DNA from: Guillardia theta CCMP2712
Taxonomy: Eukaryota; Cryptophyceae; Pyrenomonadales; Geminigeraceae
Assembly (NCBI RefSeq): GCF_000315625.1
Contig: NW_005434659.1
Span: 992,012-1,023,160 of the forward strand
Length of the DNA stretch: 31,149 nt
Reading direction: 5' to 3'
Shown: positions 10,369 to 21,446 of the stretch, in pieces
Layout of the letters: every line of letters starts with the position of its first letter
Position numbering within the stretch: position 1 is the first letter of the stretch
Position numbers and translations under genes: made by a program
The notes under the pieces: generated by a model
Database searches by the model: none
The model's input: only the letters and a program-made list of their open reading frames with translations
Told to the model about the DNA's origin: nothing

Positions 10369-12967
10369 ATGGCAGCAGCTTACGAAGCGAAGACGCGGGA
10401 CGACAGCATCCAGGAGCTGCTGATAGAGGCAAGTCAGGAGGATGGAAGCAGAGGCATGCTCCCTCAAATTGAATGGTTCTGAGCCGCTTGTTCTTTCAGG
10501 CTTTCAGACTCGCCGAGTTGCGATTCAATAACTTTGACCAAGACGATGCTGGGGTACTGTCTATCTTAGTCCGATCTACGGCCATTCCATGTCGACCTGA
10601 TATCATCCATTGTCAGGTAATCTTCTTCCCTGAGTTGAAAAGAACGCTGGAAGTTTCCAGGTACCATAGGCCTGATCTTGAATATGACTTTGCTCTGTCG
10701 GGACTGACTAGAACCAAAGCAATCAGGAGGAATTATGTTTGCAAAAGATATGGTGCGAGTGCGATGTTGACAAATCGAACACCATGGATTTTGGAGAATT
10801 TCTTCATTTCCTGCACCTCTGGCAGTATTCTAGTCTGGTTTGGGGCAGTGATGATCCCTTCAACCTCGTCTTGATGGCGTCTACCCAAGCAGAACTAGAC
10901 AGAGCGACCAGTAAATTCCTCTATGTTCTTCTTCAAATTGCTGAATTTGAACATTTCACAGAGGCTTACAGATGCTTTTACACAATAGAAGGAAATGCAA
11001 GAATTTCTGCAATGGCATTCAAGACTTTGGAAGACCTTTTCAAGGCATTTGATGTCAACAAGAACAGAAAGCTGAGCAAGGTGGAGCTTGCATCATTCGT
11101 CAAGAATCAGCTTCCTTGCCTTGCAGTTGGAGCAAACTTTCAAAACAACCTCAATCTCTTCTACGGATCATCTCGGCAAGAGCTTCCCTTCAACGAATTC
11201 CTGTTGTTCATTTACCTGACACTCTTGGACGGTGCTGGAACAACAAGACTCAAAGGAAAGTATAGATACCAGTGCATGCCAGATAGGAAGCCTTTCTCAC
11301 GAGATGATCTTCAAAAGACCCTAGAGCTACTGTCACAAGATTTTTGGTCATTTGACAAGGATGGAAATGGCATGTTGTCGTTGGAGGAGATCGTTTCAAG
11401 CACACAGCAGTCAGGGAAAAAGCTAAAAGTTTCATTTTTCTCTAGGCTTCAGTATCACTTGTCTTATATTGATCTTCAAAAAATTGGTGAGATTGATTTC
11501 TTTGGATTTTGCTTTCTTGCCCTCCAAATGTGCCGGGATGGATCATACAAGGACTTAATCATGAACTCCAAGAATGCGAGCACCATCAAACTGAACTTTG
11601 TTCAAATGCTTGAACTTTTTGTTTCCCACAATGCCACAAGAAATTTTCGATTCCGCTATGATGAAGTACAAGCGATGTTGATGCAACTCTGTGGCGGCAT
11701 TCCTTCTCACTCACAGCAGATATTTGATTCTCTCAAGTACAAAAGTTCAACCGCTGGGGATGACGTAGTCGATGTTCCTCGAATGCTGCGATTCTTTTAT
11801 TACCTCTTTCTGCCCTCGGGACCTTTTTCTCCTTCTCAGTACAAACCGAAGTTGCCCCGAAAGCGATCGGAGACAGATTTCATCGTTCAGCTTCCACAAG
11901 GTCAGTCAGCTATTGATACGGTGAGTCGAATCGATCACGTGGATGTCAGTAAGGTCTGCAAAGTTCGCAAGATTGGTGAAGGTGGGCAGGGCATTGCTTA
12001 TCTTGCTACCTACAATGGAATCACTCTATGTGCAAAGTTCCTTCGCGTACAAATCAACCAGACACTTCTGCAGCAGGTCAAGGAGGAGGTATCATGCATG
12101 CAGAAGCTCCATCACCACAACTGTCATGAGTTGATCGGCAGTACGATTGATCCAACAAATGTTGTAATTCTCACCACTCTTTGTGAAAACGGCTCTATCT
12201 TCGACTTTTACTCCAAGCAGCTGCTGCCATCGCATAGGAGATTTCATCCTGAGACATCGCACAGGCTGGCATTAGAGTCAGCACGCGGATTGCAGTACAT
12301 GCACTCCCTACATCCTTCCATGATGCACCGAGACTTGAAGAGTCTCAACGTATTCCTAGACAAAAACATGGTCGCCAAGGTATCTTGTGCAACGAAGACA
12401 GTCTAAACTCTGAGTGACCCGCAGATCGCCGATTTTGGAATGGCAACAGAGGAAGTGACTTCTTCAATCGGTCTGGGCACAATTCAGTGGATGGTAAATC
12501 GACAAGGACTTAGCATCCTCGCATGTGAATTTTGATGGCAGGCCCCTGAAGTTCTATGGAACCTCAAAGGAAAGAAGAGCCAATATGATAAGCGATGCGA
12601 CGTTTTCAGGTTCGAAGATCATCAACGGGCATGAAGTCTGATCTTGTTGTAGCTTTGGGGTTCTGATGTGGGAAATATTCCACTGTCAGATTCCTTACGC
12701 AAGCACAGGAAAAGATAGCTCTGCTCTCATGCAGTCGGTAAGGCTCAGTGACTCGCCTGTTTGTTTCTCACTGAATTGCAATAGATATTGTTGGAGGGCC
12801 TTCGGCTTCTTCCATCCGAACTCTGTTGCCCTCCTGACATTAGTCGTCTCATTTCGTCATGTATGAATTTCGACGCCAACTTGCGTCCCTCCTTCGATGA
12901 CATCGTCAAGCAACTATCAGCAATTGAGGGAATCTCAGACCATCTCAAATCCCTATTACTCCAATGA
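10369..12967 (+). CDS. EF-hand / TKL-type protein kinase fusion
   Basis: A predicted calcium-regulated protein kinase of 740 aa. Exons: 10369-10428, 10500-10553, 10617-10660, 10720-12379, 12425-12493, 12542-12609, 12653-12737 and 12785-12967 (2223 nt). EF-hand loops lie at about 33-44 (DQDDAGVIFFPE, split by intron 2), 68-79 (DVDKSNTMDFGE), 164-175 (DVNKNRKLSKVE) and 265-276 (DKDGNGMLSLEE). The kinase domain follows from about 468: glycine loop GEGGQG (472), VAIK-type Lys in CAKF (492), HRDLKSLNV with Asp 591, DFG 609-611, APE 630-632, then DVFSFGVLMWEI. The HRDLKSxN motif and domain layout indicate the TKL group. All catalytic residues are present. Order is EF hands first, kinase second, the reverse of plant CDPKs. 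Intron 1 appears to be GC-AG (GCAAGT donor). The intron 3 acceptor at 10719 is chosen because it keeps frame and normal EF spacing; 10726 is the alternative. Confidence 0.9.
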
Positions 12968-13347
12968 CGAAGATTTAGTTAATCCTTTGGCAAGAAGGTA
13001 TTACAGGTAACTTCACAAGCAAATTTATTTACACACGAGTTGAATTCTCTTCCTATGTAAACCAGCTGAAGAGGGATTTCCTTTCTACCTTGCTCGGCTT
13101 TGGAGAAGCTGGACCACCATCCAATCTCAAGAGTTCTACCTACAGATTGCATGAGCACATAACTTCAGAATGTACCGGAAGCGAACATCGAAGAAGACTC
13201 ATTGGAGATGATCTTGTGTTTGGTGTGATATTTTATGGGGTAATGAATGATGGAGAGAGAGAAATAAGTTGAATAAATGAGTGGGAATATTTGCAGAAGG
13301 CACACTAACACGAACATGGTCTTACCTCAAAGATTCGCGCACTTGCA
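12968..13347. other. convergent intergenic spacer
   Basis: 380 bp between the kinase stop and the stop of the minus-strand type I membrane protein, so it holds two 3' UTRs. I find no gene, repeat or structural element beyond a short GAGAGAGA run near 13252. Confidence 0.5.
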
Positions 13348-14209
13348 TCATGCATCTCGCTGCAAGACGCTTCCAACCACCTGGTAGGATTTAAGAGCCT
13401 TTCTTTTACAGTAAAAGAGGGTCACCATTGCAGCCACGATTGCAAGACCCTCGCACAACCCAGATCCAACGACGCGAAGAACATCGCCTGATAATCCAGC
13501 ACGTTTTTCATTAGCAGGAACCATGAGCTTCACGTGCTGGTAGCAAACCTTCTCGCCCATAGACATTTTCATAATGAGCACGTCCAAATCTTCCATCTAA
13601 GCTGAGAATTAGCGAATCTTAAAGAGGAGATATTCAAGGTTCCATTGATGTTGACAACAACAGAGTAGCGGCAGTGAAATCGGCCAAACAAATACAAGAA
13701 GGGAAATTTGAAGACCGCATTCGAGACGGAATCATCCGTGTCTTCAGTTCTAAGCAAACTTGAACTTTCTACAGGGTCCGACAAACACTCGTTTGATGTA
13801 AATTCAGTGTATCTGAATAGAGCTTTCTGTCCAATCTGTTCAGTGAAATGCTTGATTAATCATACAACAGACATCAGGCAACCAAAACCTGCGGGTATGT
13901 CTTGCCATCGCCATGCAGCAAAACCTCTTTGAAAATGACACGCTGATTATCGAAGAATTTCCTCTGACCAACATCTTTTTCTACATCTAAATTGATCATG
14001 GCAATGCCTTCCCTGCGAAACGCGAAACCAGCTCCAGGAGGAAGGTCGTCTTCACACTCACAGGTGCCTTCATCCGCCCCGCTCTTACTTGGCGTTGTCA
14101 AGCTCTTTATGTCAATATCGAGAGAAGTTGTTCTTGATGACGGATCCACCAACGAACACGAGATCAAAACAAGAAGCAGGAAAAGCATGCAGCCAGTCAT
14201 GCTTTTCAT
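13348..14209 (-). CDS. single-pass type I membrane protein, unknown function
   Basis: Minus-strand exons 14209-13889, 13835-13662 and 13596-13348 give 744 nt, 247 aa. An N-terminal signal peptide (MKSMTGCMLFLLLVLISCS) is followed by a presumed lumenal or extracellular region with scattered Cys residues and one CECED motif. A C-terminal membrane span at about 207-227 (CEGLAIVAAMVTLFY) comes next, then a short basic tail (CKRKALKSY). The layout resembles secretory-pathway cargo receptors or small surface proteins, but I see no family signature and do not assign one. The intron 2 donor is approximate, since three in-phase GT sites lie close together at 13653-13661. An ATG at 14233 would add eight residues before the signal peptide. 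It diverges from the lipid-kinase gene at 14555. Confidence 0.65.
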
Positions 14210-14554
14210 TGCAAAGCTTCTTCCTGGCAACAAGGTAAATCAGTGGACGACAATACACGCTTTCCCAATCATTTCTCTCTTGTCCACATCTCCTCTCTGT
14301 CTGAGTGCTGGTACGTCTACTGGGATATCATGCTGCTCCCATGCATTATTAGCCTCACTAGCTTCTTCTCATACTCTCGGCCAATGGGCGCTGCAAGCTG
14401 CCCTCAGAGAGCAACGAGCACCAAGCTAACAATCATAGAGTGCCACGAGAAACGAATACAGTATGCAGTGAGGCAGGCTCGAAAAGTTTAGATTACTAAA
14501 ACTAGTGGTGAGGCCACCCATGCAGCGCACTACGATGCCAAGCCTGAAGCGGGA
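14210..14554. promoter_or_regulatory. divergent promoter region
   Basis: 345 bp separating a minus-strand gene starting at 14209 and a plus-strand gene starting at 14555. Presumed shared promoter and 5' UTRs. No repeat or recognisable regulatory motif seen. Confidence 0.4.
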
Positions 14555-15601
14555 ATGAGAGAAGGCAGCATGAGAGGGGTTGGTGTTTTCCTGTTCTTTC
14601 TCTTCGTTGTTGCAGAGCAATTACTACTGGAAGCCGAAGCGATTCATGTCGGTTCTCTTTTTCGTACCCATGCCCACAAGGAAAGATTCAATAGGCAAGC
14701 CCACTCACGGGAAACGAACCATGCCCTTCGTGTGCCTGACATCCACAACTTGCACCCAAACAGGAAAATTTTTCATGTTATGACAGGTTATATATTTGTG
14801 CTGCTTCGCAACGGACTGGTTGGGGAAAAGGTCTTCGCTGTTACTTTCGCTTGCCTTGGTTTTGGATGTTTCTTTGGAGAAGTTCTTCGGCACAATACGA
14901 AATTCTGGAGAAATTTCTTTCTCTCGCTTTTTGGAGCATTTATGCGAAGCCACGAGCTTGAAGATCACTTCTCGGGGATGGCGTATTACCTGCTTGGAAT
15001 GGCAGCATGTGGATGCTTCCAACGGCAAGACGGCGTGATGGGCATACTTATGTTGACGGTTGGCGATCCAGCTGCGGGTGTTTGTGGCGTTCTTTCGAAG
15101 CGTTTCATGCAAAAGTTGCACATGAGGCCACCGAAAGGGAAAACTTTGATGGGGAGCATAGGATGTGCTGCCTGTTGTGCCCTCGCGTCGTATCGGGCCT
15201 TGAGGTGGGTGCACTTTTGATGTTGAGGTAAGCATCTTGATGTGCGCTCTGTCTTCAGCTGCGCTTCCTATCCCACAGGCAAGCGGCCAAGCTGGAAAGA
15301 GCTCTTGAAACTTTCTTCGGTGATGGGGACCGCGACTGCTCTTGGTGAGCATTCTTCGTTTCACTCCATTTTGATACGAATCATTGTGGCAGCTGAGGTT
15401 TTTATTCCTTCTCCGCCCCTCACTCTTCCACTTCGAAAGTTTCCGCTAGGTTGACAATGCATGATTTATATGTGCCTGATCAGATTAGCAGGACTTGACG
15501 ACAACCTGATTCTTCCAGTAGCGGGTGCAATGACCTATGAGGTGATGAAAAGGGAATTGCGCATCTCAGACCCCACATTCTCGAAATACATCATCTTCTG
15601 A
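14555..15601 (+). CDS. CTP-dependent lipid/polyprenol kinase (dolichol kinase / phytol kinase family)
   Basis: A multi-pass membrane enzyme of the family that includes dolichol kinase (Sec59), phytol kinase (VTE5) and yeast Dgk1, which use CTP to phosphorylate a lipid alcohol or diacylglycerol. Exons 14555-15204, 15259-15344 and 15492-15601 give 846 nt, 281 aa, in frame. Family motifs: RKIFHVMTGYIF from residue 70, VGDPAAGVCG with Gly-Asp at 170-171, RPPKGKTLMGSIGCA, and LDDNLILPVAGAM at about 247-259. The acceptor at 15491, rather than 15483, is fixed because it avoids an in-frame stop and rebuilds this last motif. An N-terminal hydrophobic segment (VGVFLFFLFVVAEQLLLEAEA) looks like a signal peptide, consistent with ER or, with a transit peptide, plastid targeting. 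Substrate cannot be decided from sequence. Confidence 0.85.
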
Positions 15602-15841
15602 ACTTCCGTGTTCAATTTTACTAAGTATAGATTTTTTTGATTTGTAATCCTTTACAAGAAATCCTTCATCTCAGTGCGCTGTTTTGTTTGATCTCTTCAG
15701 TACCGTCTTTCACTAAATGTTATGAAACATGATTCCTACCGTGCATGCAACAAATACACTCATTCTGACCGACCCCATTGTTCGATCAATTTCTCTCGCA
15801 GTCTCAACAGGACTTTCCTCTCCTTCAAAAAATAATAAATG

Positions 15842-17232
15842 TCAAACTGAGATAAAATAATTCAATATCACCTTCTCCTCCGTATCCCAAATGGTTTCAA
15901 GCTGTTTTTCAATTTTGGGAGTCACACGTTCTAGTTCCTCGCGATCAGGCAAAATGTAGTCCGCACCAAAATCCTTTGCCCAATCGAATGAATGCAGGCC
16001 AAGTCCTAACAAGCCGATCTCCTTTCCTAGCACTCCATCCGACTTCGGATCCTCTTGCTCTAGCTCAACAGGAGATCCGATAATAAGAACGGGCTCTAAT
16101 GGCGCAGCAACGACGTATTTCTCATCCTGGTAATAGAATGTTGCCAATACTTGGACTTTCTCGCTTTCATCGTCCTCCTTCTTTTGAGAAGACAATCCAT
16201 CGTCCGAACCTTCTTCTTCATGCGAGGTGCTGTCAATTAACTCATCGGTCCGCAGTTTGATGTGCCCATCGATCGTAGGACTGCTCAAAATAAGATATCA
16301 GCACCAGAAGCAGTCAATGAAGACAACAGCAGCAAAATCAAATACCCAGAATTTTCCTTTCCATCTTGATGCTGATAATAGCTATGATGATCAGTTGCCA
16401 ATGTCTCCAATTCAAAGCCATCAGCATTTATGTACCCATCCTCCTCATCTTCCTCTTCGTCTTCATCTTCATCGTCTTCCTCTTCCAACTCTGCATTTCC
16501 TTCAACCTACTTCAAATTACCAATCACGTTTGAATTTCAAAATATCAACCGTGAGAACAACAGCAGAACGAGATAGCACTAAATCCATCTCTGCCAACAC
16601 CTGAAAAGGACACAAAATCAGTAAATTAGGTGAAACCCAGATAAAATCGTTACCGCTGAAGCTGTTGGGAATAGAGTGTCAATCCTTTCATCATCAAGAA
16701 CAGGTACAAGCTGTCTAGAACCGTCCACCTCTAAATACCCAGCTATTATGACAGGAGTATCTGCCGGCATCAAGGTTGCATATTTTTTCCCTTCCACTTC
16801 TATCTCCCTGTCGATGAAGCATTCGATCACTCGATCCATTTTCGCATCCCTCAACAACACAACACGATAATCATTCATGTCGTGTTCGTGTACAGTATTG
16901 TGCCATGTCTCACCATCCCATGAGTCCGATTCATCCATAAATCCATTGAACACTGATTTGACACTGAACAAGCCATTCCTCGTTTGTGAAAATCGAGGAC
17001 GCTGGTGATGAGTGGCTGCAGCGAATCCATGCATCTTTTGCTTAACATTCCTGGACGAAAATGATGCAAGAGAGCTTGGGGATCGGATGCAGCTTATTTT
17101 GCCCAACGAAGCGACAAAGGCGTTCATAGCCCGCTCCGGAGGCCATCTCAGCGCGTTGCTACACGCCGGGAGGTCCAGAAGCATTAGTCCAAATGAGCAG
17201 AAGAAATGAAAGAGTACCCTGACACTCATCAT
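15842..17232 (-). CDS. DUF3727-type protein with predicted plastid leader
   Basis: Minus-strand exons 17232-16654, 16600-16550, 16506-16346 and 16280-15842 give 1230 nt, 409 aa. The N-terminus starts with a hydrophobic signal (RVLFHFFCSFGLMLLDLPACS), followed by a Ser/Arg/Lys-rich stretch (AFVASLGKISCIRSPSSLAS...) of transit-peptide type, the two-part leader used for plastids of secondary origin. From about 121 a DUF3727-like domain shows ECFIDREIEVEGKKYATLMP, DTPVIIAGYLEVDG, DERIDTLFPTASAVLAEMDL and VVLTVEGNAELEEEDD, matching cyanobacterial and plant members. A second, weaker repeat (LATFYYQDEKYVVAAPLEPVLIIG) begins near 310. The two are joined by an acidic linker. Molecular function is unknown. 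Start could also be 17229. It is convergent with the lipid kinase gene. Confidence 0.8.
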
Positions 17233-18740
17233 GTACAATACGTTGCAGTATGTCACTCGACCAAGATGTTCAAGAACAAAATCTTGACGATGAACAGGTA
17301 TATGTGGTTATCAAACGACGGACGGGGCCGATTATGATTGAGAGACGAAATGACGATCAAACGACAAAGAAATGGTAGACAAATGTCACCGATTTAGGAA
17401 TAGAAGAGAGGAATCTGATTGAAGATACCGATCAGGTGAGTAAAGAAGAAGTCGAAGTGCAACTTTGGCAAGGGGTCGAGGAAAGGGAGAGAGGGGGTGG
17501 GAAGGAAGAGTGGAGAGGGGAAGAGAGGGGGAAGGTTTTAGGCGAGCAACAAGAGAAAGAAGTCGCAGAAGGTTGAGATGAAGGAGGGAGGGGACAAGAA
17601 AAGTGAAGCGAGGAGCAGGATACAGAGAGGGGTAGCGGGTCTGGGGAACAGCGGGCAGGGGGGGAACTGGTGCCACAAGAGTAGGGGTGGACGGGTGGGA
17701 TGGACAATCCTTCCCATGGGAGGGGTAGTTGAAAATAAAGAGTGCTCAAACTGATGGGAAATTAAGGGGTACTCAGTTCCATATTTGGGGTAGAGGTAGC
17801 AATTGGAGGTGCCTACTCAAGTTTAAGTTTTTGAAAGGGGGTGGTGGTCATAGTAGTACTGACGTCGTACTGAAATAACTTGAAATGGGTGGGTGATGCA
17901 AGGGGAGTTCGGGGGTGATGAAAACAAAATTACTAATATATTACTATATTTATAAATGGGTCGAGAATAGATAGAAAAAGTGTTGCAGGTGTTGTTTATT
18001 ACAAACAGAAGTCAAGAAAACACATTTATTGCATCTATTGTACCTTGTTATTTACAAATTAACTATATATTAATTGTAAAATAGTTTTTAATTATACACA
18101 TGGTACGAATGTTACTCAAGCTATATTGATATATAAAATTATATCGAGGAAGGGGCGCTACTCGCTCCTACGCCTCGTCTTCACCACCCGTGTTCCTTCA
18201 AAGGCAGCCACAATCTTCACTATATCACTCAAAATGTTGACTGAAAGACCTCTAAATCCTGTACAATTTCTTGACTACTCATGCATAAACTTGACTACAT
18301 ACCTCCACCCCCAGGGTGAAGGCGTAGACCCACCGATGGGGCACTGCTGCATCGAATCTCTGCCGGGCGGCAACTTGGAATCCTGACGGGCATCGTGATA
18401 GACGGTCGCAATTTTGAACGACCAATAATAAACCCCTGTATGTACCTAAACTTAACTAAAACAAGCGCGATCATCGGATTTCACTGCTCAACTTAAGTGA
18501 TAACGTTTACTACCGCCGCTACCGTACGCAAGGCGATAGGTGCACTACTAGTAGGGCCATTTTTTGAAGCCTGACCCTCCGGGCCTTAAAGGGACCCACC
18601 CGGCCTGGGTTTGAAATTGTCATATAGAGGAGGGGCCCTCATTCAGACCAGCTGCTGCTGGGCATAGAAGGGTACACCAGTACAGGGTGGGTGGGGGGTA
18701 CGAGATTACGTGCGAGAACAGAAAGATGAAACTGAAGGGG
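17233..18740. other. gene-poor spacer with an AT-rich core
   Basis: About 1.5 kb with no credible gene. 17440-17720 is purine-rich (G/A) and gives antisense Pro/Ser/Leu frames only. 17920-18135 is strongly AT-rich, unlike the flanks. 18150-18720 returns to mixed composition. An 86-codon frame at 18126-18386 has no recognisable content and I do not call it. The region marks the passage from the genic arm to the repeat-rich end. Confidence 0.55.
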
Positions 18741-18797
18741 AAGAAGTCCATGTCAATGTGGATGCAGAGTGAGAAGCAGACGTAGATGTAGAAAGGA

Positions 18798-19222
18798 AAA
18801 GCAGATGCAGATGCAGATGCAGATGCAGATGCAGATGTAGAAAGGAAAAACAGATGCAGATGCAGATGCAGATGCAGATGCAGATGCAGATGCAGATGCA
18901 GATGCAGATGCAGATGCAGATGCAGATGCAGATGCAGATGCAGAAGTAGAAAGGAAAAGCAGATGCAGATGCAGATGCAGATGCAGATGCAGATGCAGAT
19001 GCAGAAGTAGAAAGGAAAAGCAGATGCAGATGCAGATGCAGATGCAGATGCAGATGCAGATGCAGAAGTAGAAAGGAAAAGCAGATGCAGATGCAGATGC
19101 AGATGCAGATGCAGATGCAGATGCAGATGCAGATGCAGATGCAGATGCAGATGCAGATGCAGATGCAGAGGTAGACAGGAAATGCAGATGCAGATGCAGA
19201 TGCAGATGCAGATGCAGAAGTA
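18798..19222. repeat. (GATGCA)n satellite with higher-order units
   Basis: Blocks of the hexamer GATGCA are separated by a spacer of the form GAAGTAGAAAGGAAAA. Three successive modules start at about 18941, 19002 and 19063, a 61-bp period, so modules rather than hexamers have been duplicated. The minus strand reads as Ser-Ala, Ile-Cys or His-Leu repeats in the three frames, with the frame shifting at each module. That argues against coding. Confidence 0.93.
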
Positions 19223-19306
19223 GAAAGGAATAGTTGGTGTAGATGCACATGCAGATGTGTAAACGGAGAAGGAGATGAAGGAGATGTGATGAAGGAGATG
19301 TAGAAG

Positions 19307-19345
19307 GTGAATGATAATGATAATGATAATGATAATGATAATGAT
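19307..19345. repeat. (GATAAT)n microsatellite
   Basis: Six to seven GATAAT units just downstream of the GATGCA satellite and about 120 bp before the start of the 659-aa gene. It could lie in that gene's promoter. Confidence 0.85.
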
Positions 19346-19466
19346 GGTGCTTCTGTATGTGTGTCAGACAACGGATTGAAAGAGTAGACAAGTAGCTGAC
19401 TTGGTACAACTCACGCTCTTGTGCAGGAACTCTGCTTTGTGTGTTGCGGAATCGTGAAGCAAAGCG

Positions 19467-21446
19467 ATGACGGAGTGCAGCAGGACAGAAACAGGAGGAT
19501 CCAACGGAGGCTCAGAGCAGGGATCATGTTCGAGTGACGAGCATGGTAAAGATGAGTTTGAAACATTTGAGGCAATAGAAAACATTGTCAAAGGCAACAT
19601 GCCTGTCAAGTTCAGTAAGACAGGTATTCAACAGGAGTTTCGTGAGCTGCCGCTTGAGGTCGGGTATGAGAAGGAGGGATGTGTGATCTTCAGATTCGAC
19701 ACTGACAAAGACAACATCTACTGCTTTCAAAAGATTTACAATGAGCTTGAGAGGTTGCGTCCGGACGGGTTCTCTTCCAAACAGATGCTGTTGGATTTCA
19801 TCTGGTCTTGTGTGTACAATGACGAGCACAGCAAGTTCTATCAGATATCGCTAGAGAGCTTCGAGGATCTTGATGTCAGAGAGCATGACGAAGATATGGT
19901 GCTCGATCTGACTGAGACCATCAGGCCGCATATCCATGCAACGTCTTCACACGAGGGGTCGCAGTTCGAGTTCAAACCAGCCATTTCCTGGATCGATTTG
20001 ATGTGTATGATTGTCAATCAGTCATCCCTCGCCAACCTCTCGTCCCTCCTTCAACCTAAGTCTATCTCCAAGCTGATCGCTATGTCCGGTTGCGCTCCTG
20101 ACCTCTTGCCGGTCTACTGCAAGCGTCGGTCCGATGCTCATCCTCCAGATAGCGTGAGCGTGATCGTCAGGGTCGCTTACCTCTTGACCATGTTAGGCTC
20201 CACTCCAGGGTTCTACGACGGGAGCAACAACACCAACGCACAAGTCATATTCAGCATCATGAAGCAGGCCATCATCATCGACTGCTTGGGGCAGATGTGT
20301 CAGGGCAACCTTGGCAGGGATCGAGACATCATCTTGAGGCTTGTTTGCTGCACTGCCTTGATGTTCCTGGACCTGGCTGGTGATTACGCTACCATCCTGA
20401 CGCTAGTGAGCTATGCTGTGCTTATCAACCTCGAGGAAGAGAAATACGACGAGTATCCCGTGCTCTCCATGCTCGATGGCTCTACAAACTCGGGGTTTCT
20501 TATCAGCAACGTCAAGGCTCCCGCTCAAGACTGGCTCCTGTATGCCAACAAGGCCCATGAGGGCGTGATCATGCCCAACGGGGATGTGATCTTCTTGTCC
20601 AACGGGTTGAAGCCAAACTTGACTGACTTTAATCTTAAGTTGCTGGACTCGGACAACGAGACGCTTGCTGTGCTCTCCGTCAGTGACCTCAAAGGCAGGC
20701 TCAAAGAGCTCGTGCAGAGAAGCGCCAAAATCATATTCGGCGGCATCACAGCAGCATCGTTGTTGTTGCTGATAGATGGATTCTTCATCGGATGGCTCAC
20801 CCGAGCTCCCAACAGTCAGGTCACCGCTATCGTTGGCTTCATTCTCTTCTTTCTCATGTTCTGCGACGACTTGACTCAGAGGTTCGTGTCCTACACCATG
20901 AACAAGTACTTCGTGCTGGTCATCGTGACTGCTCTCGCGGTCGCTCAGAACACTGCTCTGAGCGACCATGGTGTTTTGGACGACAGCACGCAAGCAGACA
21001 CGAAGAAGTTGATCTTTCCCATTGCCAGCCTTATTGTTCTCATTGGTGCGGTGGCATGGTGGGTCAAAGCAGGAAGTTTTTTCTCCATTGATAGGAGTTT
21101 GTTCAAGTCCAACAAGACTGGAATCACCTTCTTCACACTGCGGAACATTATCAACCGCAAGATCAACAGCCTCAGCGAGACTGAATGTGCAGCCTTGTTG
21201 GAAGGCCTTGCTGGGCGAGCAGATTCAGACCAGAATTCCGCCGTAAAATGCAACAAATTTTCACAGAAGTATTGGTGGTATAAGGTGACTATCATTCTCA
21301 ATTCTATTGAAGACGACGACATTGATCAATTCGTGAAGAAGTATCTTCACGATGAGTGGCAGATTGCAAATGTCTTTGGCGACTTTGTTGTGCCTGTTGG
21401 ACACTCAAGAAGTCCACAAACTGACAATCAGAGGTTGGAAATTTGA
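19467..21446 (+). CDS. unknown multi-pass membrane protein, 659 aa, intronless
   Basis: One uninterrupted 1980-nt frame, in contrast to the intron-rich genes to the left. The N-terminal ~30 residues are Ser/Gly/Glu-rich. A soluble-looking region follows (about 40-280), then a hydrophobic stretch at about 290-322. A cluster of four predicted membrane spans lies at about 421-442 (IIFGGITAASLLLLIDGFFIG), 453-470, 480-500 and 515-538. The final ~120 residues are polar, with DEWQ and a basic/polar end. No enzyme or transporter motif is recognised. It is the last unique gene before telomeric repeats begin 270 bp downstream, so it may belong to a lineage-specific subtelomeric family. The start at 19467 is the first ATG in the frame; the next Met is at residue 45. 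Confidence 0.75.
   Translation: MTECSRTETGGSNGGSEQGSCSSDEHGKDEFETFEAIENIVKGNMPVKFSKTGIQQEFRELPLEVGYEKEGCVIFRFDTDKDNIYCFQKIYNELERLRPDGFSSKQMLLDFIWSCVYNDEHSKFYQISLESFEDLDVREHDEDMVLDLTETIRPHIHATSSHEGSQFEFKPAISWIDLMCMIVNQSSLANLSSLLQPKSISKLIAMSGCAPDLLPVYCKRRSDAHPPDSVSVIVRVAYLLTMLGSTPGFYDGSNNTNAQVIFSIMKQAIIIDCLGQMCQGNLGRDRDIILRLVCCTALMFLDLAGDYATILTLVSYAVLINLEEEKYDEYPVLSMLDGSTNSGFLISNVKAPAQDWLLYANKAHEGVIMPNGDVIFLSNGLKPNLTDFNLKLLDSDNETLAVLSVSDLKGRLKELVQRSAKIIFGGITAASLLLLIDGFFIGWLTRAPNSQVTAIVGFILFFLMFCDDLTQRFVSYTMNKYFVLVIVTALAVAQNTALSDHGVLDDSTQADTKKLIFPIASLIVLIGAVAWWVKAGSFFSIDRSLFKSNKTGITFFTLRNIINRKINSLSETECAALLEGLAGRADSDQNSAVKCNKFSQKYWWYKVTIILNSIEDDDIDQFVKKYLHDEWQIANVFGDFVVPVGHSRSPQTDNQRLEI

Noticed and set aside
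18706-19409. Minus-strand frames of Ser-Ala, Ile-Cys and His-Leu repeats
   Set aside because: Translations of the GATGCA satellite; the repeat module shifts the frame.
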